Part shown: one piece after another, positions 17,471-26,716 of the stretch
How positions within the stretch are numbered: position 1 is the stretch's first letter
Layout: every line of letters begins with the position of its first letter
Source: Haloarcula marismortui ATCC 43049
GTDB taxonomy: Archaea; Halobacteriota; Halobacteria; Halobacteriales; Haloarculaceae
Direction of reading: 5' to 3'
Assembly: GCF_000011085.1 (NCBI RefSeq)
Contig: NC_006395.1
Coordinates: 1 to 64,000, forward strand
Length of the DNA stretch: 64,000 nt
Translations under genes and position numbers: made by a program
Notes under the pieces: generated by a model
Seen by the model: only the letters and a program-made list of their open reading frames with translations
Database searches by the model: none
What the model was told of the DNA's origin: nothing

Positions 17471-18790
17471 CTACTGCCGGTACAGTTCCAGAGAGTGGAG
17501 AATGATTCCGGTGAAGGAGGCAAGGATGCCGGTGATGGTGAAGGTAGTGCTCGCCAGCGCGTGCCCGAGTGGGAAGGTCCCACTCTGGAAATAATTGAAC
17601 ATTGTGAGGTACGTGAACACGAATCCGGCGAGAACGAAGCAGACACCGGGGACGCTGAGCAACATAATCGGGTGTTCTCGCTCGACTGTCCGGATGATGT
17701 TCCCGACGAGCGTGAGTCCGTGCTCGACCGGACCGAGGTTGTTGGACGCCTCCACGTCGTAATCTATTGTCGTCGGCACCTCCGCTATCTGGTAGCCGTT
17801 CGAGTGGGCGTGATACAGGATATTCGTGCTCGCGTCCATCCGGTCGCCGATCGAACTGTCCGAAGCCAGCGAGCTTATCGCCGTCTGGCTGTACGCCCGG
17901 AAGCCGCTCTGCGTATCACGTATTCGATTGGTCGGCGTGAGGATTCCGAGGCTGAGGTTGGTCATGATATTGACCGTGAACAGCCCGAACCGCCTATACA
18001 GCGGCATCTCGGTCTCGGTGGATTCACCGAACCGGTTCCCGATGACAATCTCCGCCTCCGATTCCCGCTGCCGTTCGACCAACTCTGGGATGTCGCTCGG
18101 GTCGTGTTGACCGTCGGCATCGAGGACGACCAGATGGTCGGTGGCGTTCCGGTCCGCCTGTTCGAAGATGCTCTTGAGCGCACCTCCGTACCCGACGTTG
18201 CGCTCATGTTCGTACACCGTTGCGCCGGCTGCCTCTGCGACTTCGACGGTTTGGTCAGTGCTCCCATCATCGACGACCAGAACGGTGTCGGCGTACTCTC
18301 TGGCCGATTCAACCACGGTCCCGATTGTCCCCGCTTCGTTGTACGCCGGAATTCCGACCATGACGGTCGGCTCCGGGTCGGTGACCGGTTCGATGCGGGC
18401 ATCGATAGTGAACGTCTCGGCACTGTTCAGCGCCTCACGGCTCGCCGGGAGACTGACCGACCCATCCCCCTCGCCGTGGTACACGAGGCCCGGATATCCC
18501 GCTTGTCTAGCGTACCGCCGCAGTCGCTCGCGGGGGGTATCAGTTTGGGGTTGACTCCCGGACGGGTCGACCACCTCCGCATCGAGCCAGCGGGCAAAAG
18601 TGAGCGCCTGCGGGTCAGCGTCGACGGCCGCCGTGACGATTACCTGATGTGCCCGTGAGTGTATGCGGAGGATTTCGGCCGCTATCCACTCGGCGTTTGA
18701 CTCGGTTGCGACCAGTCCCACCGCTGGCAAGTTCTTCGAAACCTCGCGAATACCGTCACTCGCGGGCGGTTGCTGGATTCTGTCAGACAT
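17471..18790 (-). CDS. Dolichyl-phosphate-sugar synthase-like GT2 with extra N-terminal domain and two C-terminal membrane helices
   Basis: The protein is about 439 residues from the Met of MSDRIQQPP. Residues of about 20-100 form an additional domain with alternating hydrophobic strands. The GT2 domain starts at VMVGIPAYNEAGTIG, continues with VLVVDDGSTDQT and YGGALKSIF, and has the DxD motif LDADGQHDP. Two hydrophobic segments near residues 370-395 and 405-430 anchor it. The family transfers a sugar from a nucleotide donor to a polyprenyl phosphate, as in DPM1 and haloarchaeal AglJ or AglD. It is transcribed away from the epimerase gene at 19141. Which sugar it uses cannot be seen. Confidence 0.9.
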   Translation of the reverse strand: MSDRIQQPPASDGIREVSKNLPAVGLVATESNAEWIAAEILRIHSRAHQVIVTAAVDADPQALTFARWLDAEVVDPSGSQPQTDTPRERLRRYARQAGYPGLVYHGEGDGSVSLPASREALNSAETFTIDARIEPVTDPEPTVMVGIPAYNEAGTIGTVVESAREYADTVLVVDDGSTDQTVEVAEAAGATVYEHERNVGYGGALKSIFEQADRNATDHLVVLDADGQHDPSDIPELVERQRESEAEIVIGNRFGESTETEMPLYRRFGLFTVNIMTNLSLGILTPTNRIRDTQSGFRAYSQTAISSLASDSSIGDRMDASTNILYHAHSNGYQIAEVPTTIDYDVEASNNLGPVEHGLTLVGNIIRTVEREHPIMLLSVPGVCFVLAGFVFTYLTMFNYFQSGTFPLGHALASTTFTITGILASFTGIILHSLELYRQ

Positions 18791-19140
18791 TTCAGCCCAA
18801 CTCTCGAACCGCACTCGGCAGCGGTCGCTCAGTGTGGTCGTCCACGAGCTCCGGTACGCGTATTGGCATCATTGTGTCGGGTAGTGGACTCCGTTGTGCT
18901 CCGCTGTGTACGAGTTGACATATTGTTATTCCCAGCTTTCGGCTGGCAGCGTTATTCTGCGCCATCCGCAGTGAGCAGATAACAAACAGTAGTACTACTC
19001 AGAGCAAGCCGGCATATCCCTGCGGTAGCCACAGCCCAACTCAGACTGGTGTACAGCCTGTGAGACACATTTTCCGGTCGCAGAAGACGACCGTATGCGT
19101 ACGAATAACTTAAACCGTGAGAACCGCGTCTCCGAACGAC
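18791..19140. promoter_or_regulatory. Divergent promoter region of GT2 and epimerase genes
   Basis: The 350 bp hold no gene. A TATA-like CTTAAAC at about 19110-19116 lies 25-31 bases before the epimerase ATG at 19141, the spacing expected of a leaderless haloarchaeal transcript. For the minus-strand gene no TATA box at such spacing is clear. Confidence 0.45.
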
Positions 19141-20070
19141 ATGTCTACAGATACCTTCAGCGGCCGTCGGGTACTGGTCACCGGAGGTGGTGGCTTCATC
19201 GGGAGCCATCTGGCGTCGGCACTGGCTGTGGACAACCATGTGCGAGTCCTCGACGACTTCTCGACAGGGCGGCGGGCGAACCTCCCCGATGACGTGACCG
19301 TTATCGAGGGTGACGTTCGGGACAGGGAGACGCTCGATGCGGCGATAGAGGGCGTCGACGTCGTGTTTCACGAGGCGGCGATGGTCAGCGTCCCAGAGTC
19401 AATCGAGCAACCGGTCGACTGCCACGAACTGAACGGCACGGCGACCGTCAACGTGTTCGACTGCGCTCGGCGACAGGACACGCGGGTGGTGTTCGCGTCC
19501 AGCGCCGCCGTGTACGGCGTCCCTGACGACGTTCCCATTGGGGAAGACGCGCCAACCGAACCAAATAGTCCGTACGGCTTCGAAAAATACCTAGGGGAGC
19601 AGTACGCGCGGTTTTACACCGAGGAGTACGGGCTACCGACGGTTCCGCTACGGTACTTCAACGTCTACGGTCCACGCGGGCTTGACGGAGAGTACGCCGG
19701 TGTCATTGGCACATTCGTCCGTCAGGCCCAGGCCGGTGAGCCGCTCACGGTCGAGGGCGATGGGACACAGACGAGGGACTTCGTCCACGTCGACGACGTT
19801 GTGCGTGCGAACCTGCTCGCAGCTACGACAGACGCCATCGGCCGGCCGTTCAACGTCGGGACCGGACGGAGCATTAGCATAAACGAACTCGCCGAAACGG
19901 TCCGAGACGTCGTCGGTACGGACATCGCGGTCGAGCACGTCCCCGGTCGCGCGAACGACATCCAACAGAGCGAAGCAGACCTCGGTGACGCACGCGAACT
20001 GCTCGGGTACGAACCGTCCCTGCCCCTCCGGAAGGGGCTCGAAGTGACGCTCGACGCCGAACAGACGTGA
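19141..20070 (+). CDS. NAD-dependent nucleotide-sugar epimerase (GalE-like extended SDR)
   Basis: The product is 309 residues from the Met of MSTDTFSGRR; the ATG at 19141 fits the TATA spacing better than one at 19117. VLVTGGGGFIGSHL binds NAD, and FASSAAVYG plus the YGFEK motif (Tyr and Lys of the YxxxK pair) form the catalytic site. RYFNVYGPRG and FVHVDDVVRANLLA are also typical of UDP-glucose 4-epimerases. It likely inverts C4 of a UDP-sugar for the neighbouring glycan assembly; a dTDP-glucose or UDP-glucuronate enzyme of the same family cannot be excluded. Confidence 0.92.
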   Translation: MSTDTFSGRRVLVTGGGGFIGSHLASALAVDNHVRVLDDFSTGRRANLPDDVTVIEGDVRDRETLDAAIEGVDVVFHEAAMVSVPESIEQPVDCHELNGTATVNVFDCARRQDTRVVFASSAAVYGVPDDVPIGEDAPTEPNSPYGFEKYLGEQYARFYTEEYGLPTVPLRYFNVYGPRGLDGEYAGVIGTFVRQAQAGEPLTVEGDGTQTRDFVHVDDVVRANLLAATTDAIGRPFNVGTGRSISINELAETVRDVVGTDIAVEHVPGRANDIQQSEADLGDARELLGYEPSLPLRKGLEVTLDAEQT

Positions 20071-20650
20071 GTCACTTTTCGACGATCACACCTGTATCGC
20101 AAGGACGCTGCGAGAAACCCCATACGCCGACCTCCTCGAGTGCAATGTCTTGTTAGGAGTTTACTTACGATAGCTGTTCGAGGAGGCGATTCCCAGCGGT
20201 GGAATAGAATCCAGCTAACGGCTTATAAGACGGTCTTTACCACGTTCGCACATCGAAACCATTCCTTCGGCTGGAGGGGACACACTCACTGCAGACCGGA
20301 AAAACCTAATCGATTAGCCGGATATTGGCTCGTTTCAGAGGAAAACTCATCCGAGAAGCTACGTCCTACCAATTTCGAATCACAGTAACCCTGCTGCCGA
20401 GTGCCTGTCCGCGTTTTTGGCCGTCTATCCATGAAATATAGACGCAAGTACCGGATGGAAACTAGTATCCGTTCCACGACCACACCTGTATATGAATTCT
20501 AACTATTTATTGGAACCATCGAACACTGTTATCCACAGTCTTGCCTGCGACTACCCGACGTAGAACGTTCGATATCAACAGGTGTGGTGCGGAAAACAGT
20601 GGAACCCACGACTGAGCCAGACTTTTACTGGTCTGGTCGGAAGCAGTCGT
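20071..20650. other. 580-bp gap before the glycerate kinase gene
   Basis: No gene is supported in this stretch. It marks the transition from the glycan island to metabolic genes. The 9-mer CACACCTGT occurs at about 20086 and 20480 and inverted at about 20577, which may be chance. The promoter-proximal palindrome at 20618-20637 is listed separately. Confidence 0.4.
20618..20637 (+). promoter_or_regulatory. Inverted repeat straddling the likely TATA box of the glycerate kinase gene
   Basis: CCAGAC-N8-GTCTGG is a perfect 6-bp-arm palindrome whose spacer contains TTTTAC, 22-27 bases upstream of the ATG at 20651. A protein bound here would block TBP, so it is a candidate repressor operator. The regulator is unknown. 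Confidence 0.4.
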
Positions 20651-21985
20651 ATGATTCGCAACCGAGCCGAGGTCGTTGGTAATCGTGTCCACGAGGTCGC
20701 ACTCGATTGTATCGAGGCCGCCGTGGACGCGGCCGCGCCTGAGGCGGCCACCAAGTCAGCCATCGGCCGCGAAGACCAGACGCTGACGGTCGGCGGGAGG
20801 ACATACGACCTTGACGAGTACGGCGAGGTCGTCATCGTCGGCGGCGGGAAAGCCGCAGGCGGTGTGACACGGGCGCTTGAATCTATTCTCGGGGACACAC
20901 TCAGCGGTGGCCACGTGGTCGTCAAGCAGGCTATTGACACCGAAACCGTCCGGAGTTCTGTCGGAGATCACCCGTTACCGTCGGACCAGAACGTTGCGGC
21001 GACGGCCGATATTCTCGAAACCGTTGACGAGGCCGATGCGGAGACGCTCATCCTGTTTGTTCTGACCGGCGGAGCCAGCGCGCTTCTATCGGCTCCGGCC
21101 GGGGACCTGACACTGGAGGACCTCCAGACAACGACCGACAGGCTCCTCAGTGGCGGCGTCCCGATTGCGGAGATCAACGCGGTTCGGAAACACCTCTCAG
21201 ACCTGAAAGGTGGGCAGATAGCACGGCGCGCGGCTCCCGCCACTGTCGCTGGGCTACTAATCAGCGACGTTGTCGGAAACGACCTCTCAACCATCGGTAG
21301 CGGTCCCTCAGTTCCGGACGAAACCACGTACGAGGACGCCCGTGACGTGTTCGAACGATACGACCTCACGCCACCGCCGGCCGTTTGCAATTATCTCGAA
21401 TCCGGGCGAGATGGCCGAGTATCGGAGACGCCGTTTCCCGATGACACAGATTTTGACCGGGTGACGAACCATCTCATCGGGGACAACGCAACCGCACTTG
21501 ACGCCGCCGCGGCCGTCGCACGGGAGGCGGGGTACGAACCACTCGTGCTCACGTCTCGCCTGCGCGGCGAAGCCCGCGAAGTGGCGAAACCGCTCGTCGC
21601 AATTGCCGAAGAGGCAACAGCGACGGGAACACCGGTCGAACCGCCGGCCGTTCTCCTTGCCGGTGGCGAGACGACCGTCACCGTAACAGGGGACGGCGGA
21701 CAGGGAGGTCCGAATCAGGAATTTGTTCTCTCCGGTGCACTGGCCCACGACGGCGACGCGGTCATCGCGGCCGTCGACACTGACGGCGAAGACGGAAGCT
21801 CCGATGTGGCCGGTGCTATCGCGGATGGGGCCGCCATTAGCGACCGCGAACGGGCCCGCGAGGCGTTGCTTGCAAACGATGTCGGCTCGTACCTCTCAGA
21901 AATCGAGGCGACAATTGAAACCGGACCAACCGGGACAAACGTCAACGACGTGATCGTGCTCGCTATTCCGGGCCCAAGCGAGTAA
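20651..21985 (+). CDS. Glycerate 2-kinase (GckA/MOFRL family)
   Basis: The product is 444 residues from the Met of MIRNRAEVV; the upstream ATG at 20582 would run through the promoter. The N-terminal GckA domain contains VVIVGGGKAAGG and LTGGASALLSAP; the C-terminal MOFRL domain contains LLAGGETTVTV, GGPNQEFVLS and VDTDGEDGSSDVAGA. The enzyme phosphorylates D-glycerate to 2-phosphoglycerate with ATP, feeding lower glycolysis. In haloarchaea such kinases serve glycerate from serine, fructose or semi-phosphorylative sugar routes. The gene has its own promoter with an overlapping palindrome and is followed after 117 bp by a LarA-like gene. Confidence 0.9.
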   Translation: MIRNRAEVVGNRVHEVALDCIEAAVDAAAPEAATKSAIGREDQTLTVGGRTYDLDEYGEVVIVGGGKAAGGVTRALESILGDTLSGGHVVVKQAIDTETVRSSVGDHPLPSDQNVAATADILETVDEADAETLILFVLTGGASALLSAPAGDLTLEDLQTTTDRLLSGGVPIAEINAVRKHLSDLKGGQIARRAAPATVAGLLISDVVGNDLSTIGSGPSVPDETTYEDARDVFERYDLTPPPAVCNYLESGRDGRVSETPFPDDTDFDRVTNHLIGDNATALDAAAAVAREAGYEPLVLTSRLRGEAREVAKPLVAIAEEATATGTPVEPPAVLLAGGETTVTVTGDGGQGGPNQEFVLSGALAHDGDAVIAAVDTDGEDGSSDVAGAIADGAAISDRERAREALLANDVGSYLSEIEATIETGPTGTNVNDVIVLAIPGPSE

Positions 21986-22102
21986 CGGAGGCCCCGGTAC
22001 ACGGTGGTTGCTTTCGGGTGGGACTACCGAACTGCTGAGTGACGATAGGGGTGGCAGCCGCAGTTTGGACCGTGGGTCACGTTTATCAGTAGACGGACTG
22101 AT

Positions 22103-23461
22103 ATGCCGCGTATGAACGCATCAGATCAACAGATCGCGGCGGACGCACTCTCGGTCCCGGAAGAGACGATCGTCGACGCCTGCGACGATCCACCGCTCCC
22201 CGAATTCGGTATCATCGAACAGAACTGGGAGACAGACCCGATAACGCCAGCCCATGTCGCAACACACGCAGCCCGAGCGGCCGAATCCCTGTCCTTTGCG
22301 GACGTGCCTGACGGCGGTGAAGTCGCGCTGGGTGTCGGCAGTCGCGGTATCGCGAATCTGCCTACTATTGTCGCTGGTGTCGTCGACGCAGTTTCCGACG
22401 CCGGCTACGAGCCATTCGTCTTCCCGGCGATGGGAAGCCACGGTGGCGCGACCGGCGAGGGGCAACGAGCAATGTTGAACGAACTGGGCGTGACCGAGTC
22501 GACCATCGGCTGTGAAATCCGGTCGAGTATGGACGTGGTCGAGGTCGGACGAACACCGGACCGTGACGTGCCTGTCGTCGCTGATGATAACGCTGTGGCG
22601 GCTGATGCAATCATCCCAATCAACCGCGTCAAGCCGCACACGGACTTCGACGGCCCCGTCGAAAGCGGGCTCTCGAAAATGCTCGTCATCGGCATGGGCA
22701 AGCAGCGCGGCGCACAGATTGCCCACAAGTGGGCCGTCGACTGGTCGTTTCGCCAAATGATTCCAGAGATTACTGGCCGGCTGCTCAAAGAGTTGCCCAT
22801 CGTCGGCGGCGTCGCAATCGTCGAGGACCAGCACGACGAGACAACGCTGATAGAGGGCGTGCCGCCGAGTGGCTTCCTCGACCGCGAAGAAGAACTGTTA
22901 GAGACCGCCTACGAACTGATGCCGACGCTCCCGTTCGAAGAGCTGGATCTCGTGGTGTTCGACCGTCAGGGGAAAGAAATCAGCGGTCAGGGACTCGATA
23001 CAAACGTCATTGGCCGCCGACCGTTCTCGATAAACGAGCCGGCCCCAGAGACACCGGATATCAAACGCATCTTCACACGCGGGCTGACAGAGAAGACCCA
23101 CGGCAACGCGATGGGCATCGGCTCAGCTGATATCATCCATGCTGATATTATTGCGGAACTTGACGCGGAAACGTCGCTGATCAATGCCCTTACTGCAAGC
23201 ACGATCCGTGGCGTGAAACTGCCGCCGGTGGTCGAAACCGACCGCGCCGGCATCGTCGCTGCGCTGTCGACGATAGGGGTCGTCGACACCGACACCGTTC
23301 GAGTCCTCCGTGCAGCCGACACGATGCATCTCCACCAGCTCTACGCATCGCCGGCGCTGGTCGAGGCCGCACGCGACCGTGACGACCTTCGTGTGGTCGA
23401 AGACCCGTCACCGATTGAGTTCGATAACGGACAGCTCGTCGCGCCGTCGCTTCGCGAGTAG
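22103..23461 (+). CDS. LarA-like (DUF2088) nickel-pincer racemase family protein
   Basis: It encodes 452 residues (449 if started at the second ATG, 22112). It carries PAMGSHGGATGEGQ and NRVKPHTDFDGP followed by SGLSKMLVIG, characteristic of DUF2088/lactate-racemase-domain proteins. His113 and His179 are 66 residues apart, exactly as His108 and His174 of Lactobacillus LarA, and Lys192 is near where LarA binds the pincer cofactor (Lys184, offset by three). It may racemise or epimerise a 2-hydroxy acid using a Ni-pincer nucleotide; the substrate is unknown. It converges with the lactate-utilisation genes, which makes lactate an attractive guess. No larB, larC or larE is in the window. Confidence 0.75.
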   Translation: MPRMNASDQQIAADALSVPEETIVDACDDPPLPEFGIIEQNWETDPITPAHVATHAARAAESLSFADVPDGGEVALGVGSRGIANLPTIVAGVVDAVSDAGYEPFVFPAMGSHGGATGEGQRAMLNELGVTESTIGCEIRSSMDVVEVGRTPDRDVPVVADDNAVAADAIIPINRVKPHTDFDGPVESGLSKMLVIGMGKQRGAQIAHKWAVDWSFRQMIPEITGRLLKELPIVGGVAIVEDQHDETTLIEGVPPSGFLDREEELLETAYELMPTLPFEELDLVVFDRQGKEISGQGLDTNVIGRRPFSINEPAPETPDIKRIFTRGLTEKTHGNAMGIGSADIIHADIIAELDAETSLINALTASTIRGVKLPPVVETDRAGIVAALSTIGVVDTDTVRVLRAADTMHLHQLYASPALVEAARDRDDLRVVEDPSPIEFDNGQLVAPSLRE

Positions 23462-23685
23462 CTGCCGGTAGCGGACCTGTGGACTTGCACTGCAGAGCAT
23501 GAACAGGACAAGCAATGGTACATAAAGGTCGTAAGAGTACGGATGCGCGACCTCAGATCCCGGGATCCAATCCGACGTACGCCCCCGACATACAGATGGA
23601 TATAAGCACGGTATAAATAACGGGCGTACACCCGTTAGGTGCAATGTTTCCTGCCTGCACGCAAATAACAAGCCGCAGCGGTCGC

Positions 23686-25866
23686 TTACGTCGCCAACAG
23701 TTCGATCGGATGGCGCGGCTGCCGCTCCAGTAGCGCGTCGATCTGCTCCAGACAGGAGGTCCCACTGGCGACGACGGGCCGGTCCTGTACGCCGTCGTCT
23801 TCCAACTGGGTCCGGAGCCGGTCGCCAACGTCCATGCTCAGTTCGTAGTAATCGGACTTGTACCCGAAGCTCCCGGCCATGCCACAGCACTCCACGTCGG
23901 ATGTAACAACGTCGTAGCCACATTCTTCGAGGACAGCGACGGTATGAGCTTCAAGACCGAGTGTTCGCTGCTGGCAGTGGCTGTGATACGCGATTTCCGC
24001 GCCGGTGACGGTCGAGAGTGAATCGACGGATGCGCCGTTGTCGAGTAATCCGAAGACGTATTCGAACACCTCGTAGCTGTTCGCCGCGATGTCAGTGAAA
24101 GACGACTCATCAAGGAGTCGCTCGTATTCGCGGGTGAACATCGCGTGGTCGCTCGGCTCGATAACGACCACGTCGCGGCCGTCTGCGATATGTGGTTCGA
24201 GGGCCTTTGTGACCCGCTCAGCGTGGTCTGTCGCCGTCGCAACCATACCCTGTGATAGCGGCGCGCGGCCGCTGGACGGAGCCGGCGGCACTACCACGTC
24301 GACACCCAGCGACTCAAGCACCCTTACCGCGGCTTTGCCCCGCTCTACCTGCACGTGATTGGTGTACAGGTCCGGATACAGCACCGCCCGGCGCTCGGGA
24401 TTTGTGACCTGTGAGTCACGGTCGCCAGCCCAGTCAACGAGCGTCTCCCGTTCGAACGCTGGAAGGTCTCGGCGCGGGTCGATGCCCAGAACTCGGGACA
24501 TCGTTTGCCGAGCGAGTGTCGTGTCCGCCAGCCAGTTCGACACCGGCGCGGTGGCGCTGCCCAGTTTCGCCACGGTCTCGAAGTTACCGAAGAAGCGCTT
24601 CTGCAGTGGTGCGCCGTCGTCTTCTTCGTCAGGAGTGAGGCCGTCGACGAGCCACTCTCCAGGGGCCTCTTTGTCGCGATTGATGCGGTCCCGGACGACA
24701 GTGTTGATCCAGGGAATATCGATACCGACGGGACAGGCATTCACACAGCGCGTACACCCAGTACAGAGGTCATTGAACTTCTCGGCCACGTCCAGCCCTT
24801 CGATGCCAGCCTCCCAGCCCGTCGCAATGCCACCCGAATACGTCTCCCCACCGAAGGCGTGGCCGCCGACGCTCTGAAAGTTCGCACACGAGTTCGAACA
24901 GGCGGAACATCGGATGCAGTACAGCGTCTCCCGAAGCTGCTCGTCATCTCGCATCTCCAGTCGGCCGTTGTCGATCAACACAAGATGGAAATCGCGGTCG
25001 GAATCGAATTCCGACAGCGGTGTTTCGTCGTCGGTGAAATCGACGACCGGCGTGTCAACCGGAGGGGTCAGCAACGAGACGTACGATGTAATGTCCTGCC
25101 CGGTGCCCGACCGACCGATGAGTTCGATGAACGGGTGGAGGTCTTCAACTGTCGGAATGACTTTTTCGACGCCAGCGACGGCGACGTGTGTGTCCGTCGC
25201 AGCCACCGTTTTGCGAGCGTTGCCCTCACTAGTGACCAGCGCCATCGTCCCGGTATCGGCCGCGATGAAGTTCGCGCCGGTGATCCCGACTTCTGCGTCG
25301 ATGATCTGCTCACCCAGTTTCTCGCGGGCGAAGTGGGTCAGTTCCGCCGCTGTCTCTAAAGGCTCGTCGGGGTCGAATTGTTCGTTGAATAGCTCCGCGA
25401 TGCTCTCGCGTGACTTGTGAATAGCCGGGGCGACGATGTGAGAGGGGGCTTCGTCGGCGATCTGCAACACCCACTCGCCCAGATCCGTTTCCACTACGTC
25501 CACGCCATCTGCTTCGAGCGCTTCGTTGACCTCGATCTCCTCGCTGGTCATCGACTTACTCTTGACGACCCGGTCAGCCGCGCGCTCGTCGGCCACATCA
25601 CGGATGTACTCGTTCGCGTCAGCGGCGTCGTCGGCGATGTACACCGTTCCGCCGTTGGCTTCGACAGTCTCCGTTAGCTGGTCGAGAAGCTCCGGTAGCT
25701 CCTCGATGGCGTCCTCCTTGATACCCCGGGCCGCTCGCTTGAGGTCCTCGTAGTCCTCTAGATCTCCGACAGAGTCGTAGCGTCCCGTGTTGAACCCCTG
25801 CGTGTTCTCCGCGATTGCCGCACCTTCGGTCCGCATCAGTTCGCGGATTTCATCGGCAGTCGCCAT
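23686..25866 (-). CDS. LutB-LutA fusion: LUD-domain, 4Fe-4S and CCG-domain lactate oxidation protein
   Basis: It encodes 726 residues. Residues 1-300 are a LUD domain (LutB type). Two ferredoxin clusters follow, CIRCSACSNSC at about 318-328 and CTGCTRCVNACP at about 371-382. The last 250 residues are the LutA/GlpC-like part, where the first cysteine-rich motif is degenerate and the second is complete (ECCGMAGSFGYK and SGTSCLEQI). Bacterial LutA, LutB and LutC oxidise L-lactate to pyruvate; here two subunits are fused, as is common in haloarchaea. Electrons probably go to the membrane quinone pool. The gene follows the LutC gene by two bases, so they form one operon. Glycolate oxidation is an alternative role. 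Confidence 0.88.
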   Translation of the reverse strand: MATADEIRELMRTEGAAIAENTQGFNTGRYDSVGDLEDYEDLKRAARGIKEDAIEELPELLDQLTETVEANGGTVYIADDAADANEYIRDVADERAADRVVKSKSMTSEEIEVNEALEADGVDVVETDLGEWVLQIADEAPSHIVAPAIHKSRESIAELFNEQFDPDEPLETAAELTHFAREKLGEQIIDAEVGITGANFIAADTGTMALVTSEGNARKTVAATDTHVAVAGVEKVIPTVEDLHPFIELIGRSGTGQDITSYVSLLTPPVDTPVVDFTDDETPLSEFDSDRDFHLVLIDNGRLEMRDDEQLRETLYCIRCSACSNSCANFQSVGGHAFGGETYSGGIATGWEAGIEGLDVAEKFNDLCTGCTRCVNACPVGIDIPWINTVVRDRINRDKEAPGEWLVDGLTPDEEDDGAPLQKRFFGNFETVAKLGSATAPVSNWLADTTLARQTMSRVLGIDPRRDLPAFERETLVDWAGDRDSQVTNPERRAVLYPDLYTNHVQVERGKAAVRVLESLGVDVVVPPAPSSGRAPLSQGMVATATDHAERVTKALEPHIADGRDVVVIEPSDHAMFTREYERLLDESSFTDIAANSYEVFEYVFGLLDNGASVDSLSTVTGAEIAYHSHCQQRTLGLEAHTVAVLEECGYDVVTSDVECCGMAGSFGYKSDYYELSMDVGDRLRTQLEDDGVQDRPVVASGTSCLEQIDALLERQPRHPIELLAT

Positions 25867-25868
25867 TG

Positions 25869-26390
25869 TCAGTCCTCCTCCTCGACGATGATGACGTGGA
25901 CCTCTTTGGGACCGTGTGCGCCCTTGACCAGCGCGCCCATGTCAGCCGTTGCACTCGGTCCTGTTGCAATAATCGCACTCCCGTTAGTTTCGGTAAACCG
26001 CTCGTCCAGTTCTGCCACTGCTGCGTCCATATCGGGCTGGATGTCTTCCTCGTAAAGAATGGCGACGTGGCGCTCGACAAATAGGCTCACGAGCTCACTA
26101 GCCTGTTCAGTCATCGAGAGGACGAGTGAGCCGTAATCGCCGACACCGAGTTCGGCCCCCGTTACGCCGGTGGTCGCCTCGCGGAGCGCGGCCGGCGTCG
26201 GGTCGACGGTGATCGGCGTCTCCACGAGCGAAAACGTCCCGTCCCCAACCGTCTCGTCGAGCGCGACCCCGACTGCAGGCTCCGTGACTGCTTCCGTAAC
26301 AGCGGCTTCGAGTTCAGACTCAGAAGTGCTTGAAACTGTCACACCCAGTGCTTCGAGAGCACCCTCGAACGACGCGCGTTTGCTTTCCAT
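25869..26390 (-). CDS. LutC-like LUD domain protein
   Basis: It encodes 173 residues, somewhat shorter than bacterial LutC. It has the Rossmann-like LUD fold with VGVALDETVGDGTF, TGVTGAELGVGDYGSLVL and the C-terminal SATADMGALVKGAHGPKEVHVII. LUD-domain proteins are the third component of lactate oxidation. It is first in the operon with the LutB-LutA fusion. A minus-strand TATA-like tract (AAACTAAAT, about 26418-26426) lies roughly 30 bases before its ATG. Confidence 0.87.
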   Translation of the reverse strand: MESKRASFEGALEALGVTVSSTSESELEAAVTEAVTEPAVGVALDETVGDGTFSLVETPITVDPTPAALREATTGVTGAELGVGDYGSLVLSMTEQASELVSLFVERHVAILYEEDIQPDMDAAVAELDERFTETNGSAIIATGPSATADMGALVKGAHGPKEVHVIIVEEED

Positions 26391-26716
26391 CTATACGCGA
26401 ACCGAAAACCTACATCATCATTTAGTTTTTGTCTGAAACGGGTGACTCATCAGGTGGCCTAAACTGGTTGCACTGTTGATGAACTTGGCTTCTATTACGG
26501 TCGCTGCTCATAGAAACGACACTCAGTATATAACCAAATTTTGGTATTCCGTATAGAGATATTCGATAAGTAAATGTGGCAATGATGCATCCACTGCCAG
26601 ATGATGGCTTAATCACGGTATAGCAGCTTCACCGGTGAGTGGTTGTTATCAGATCGGGCAATAACCGGGAAGCAAGGGGTTTTGTGGGTTCTCTGAGAAG
26701 CACCGACAACGGACCG
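26391..26716. promoter_or_regulatory. Divergent region between lut operon and HEAT-repeat gene
   Basis: The 326 bp hold no gene. A 13-bp palindrome ACCAAA-T-TTTGGT at 26533-26545 directly follows a GTATATAA tract (26526-26533). It could be an operator, but it is 140 bp or more from either start codon. Confidence 0.4.

Noticed and set aside
17429-18658. 409-codon open frame on the plus strand
   Set aside because: It lies entirely antisense to the well-supported GT2 gene; GC-rich third positions of haloarchaeal genes open long antisense frames.
24505-25359. 284-codon open frame on the plus strand
   Set aside because: Antisense to the LutB-LutA fusion gene, which carries clear iron-sulfur motifs.
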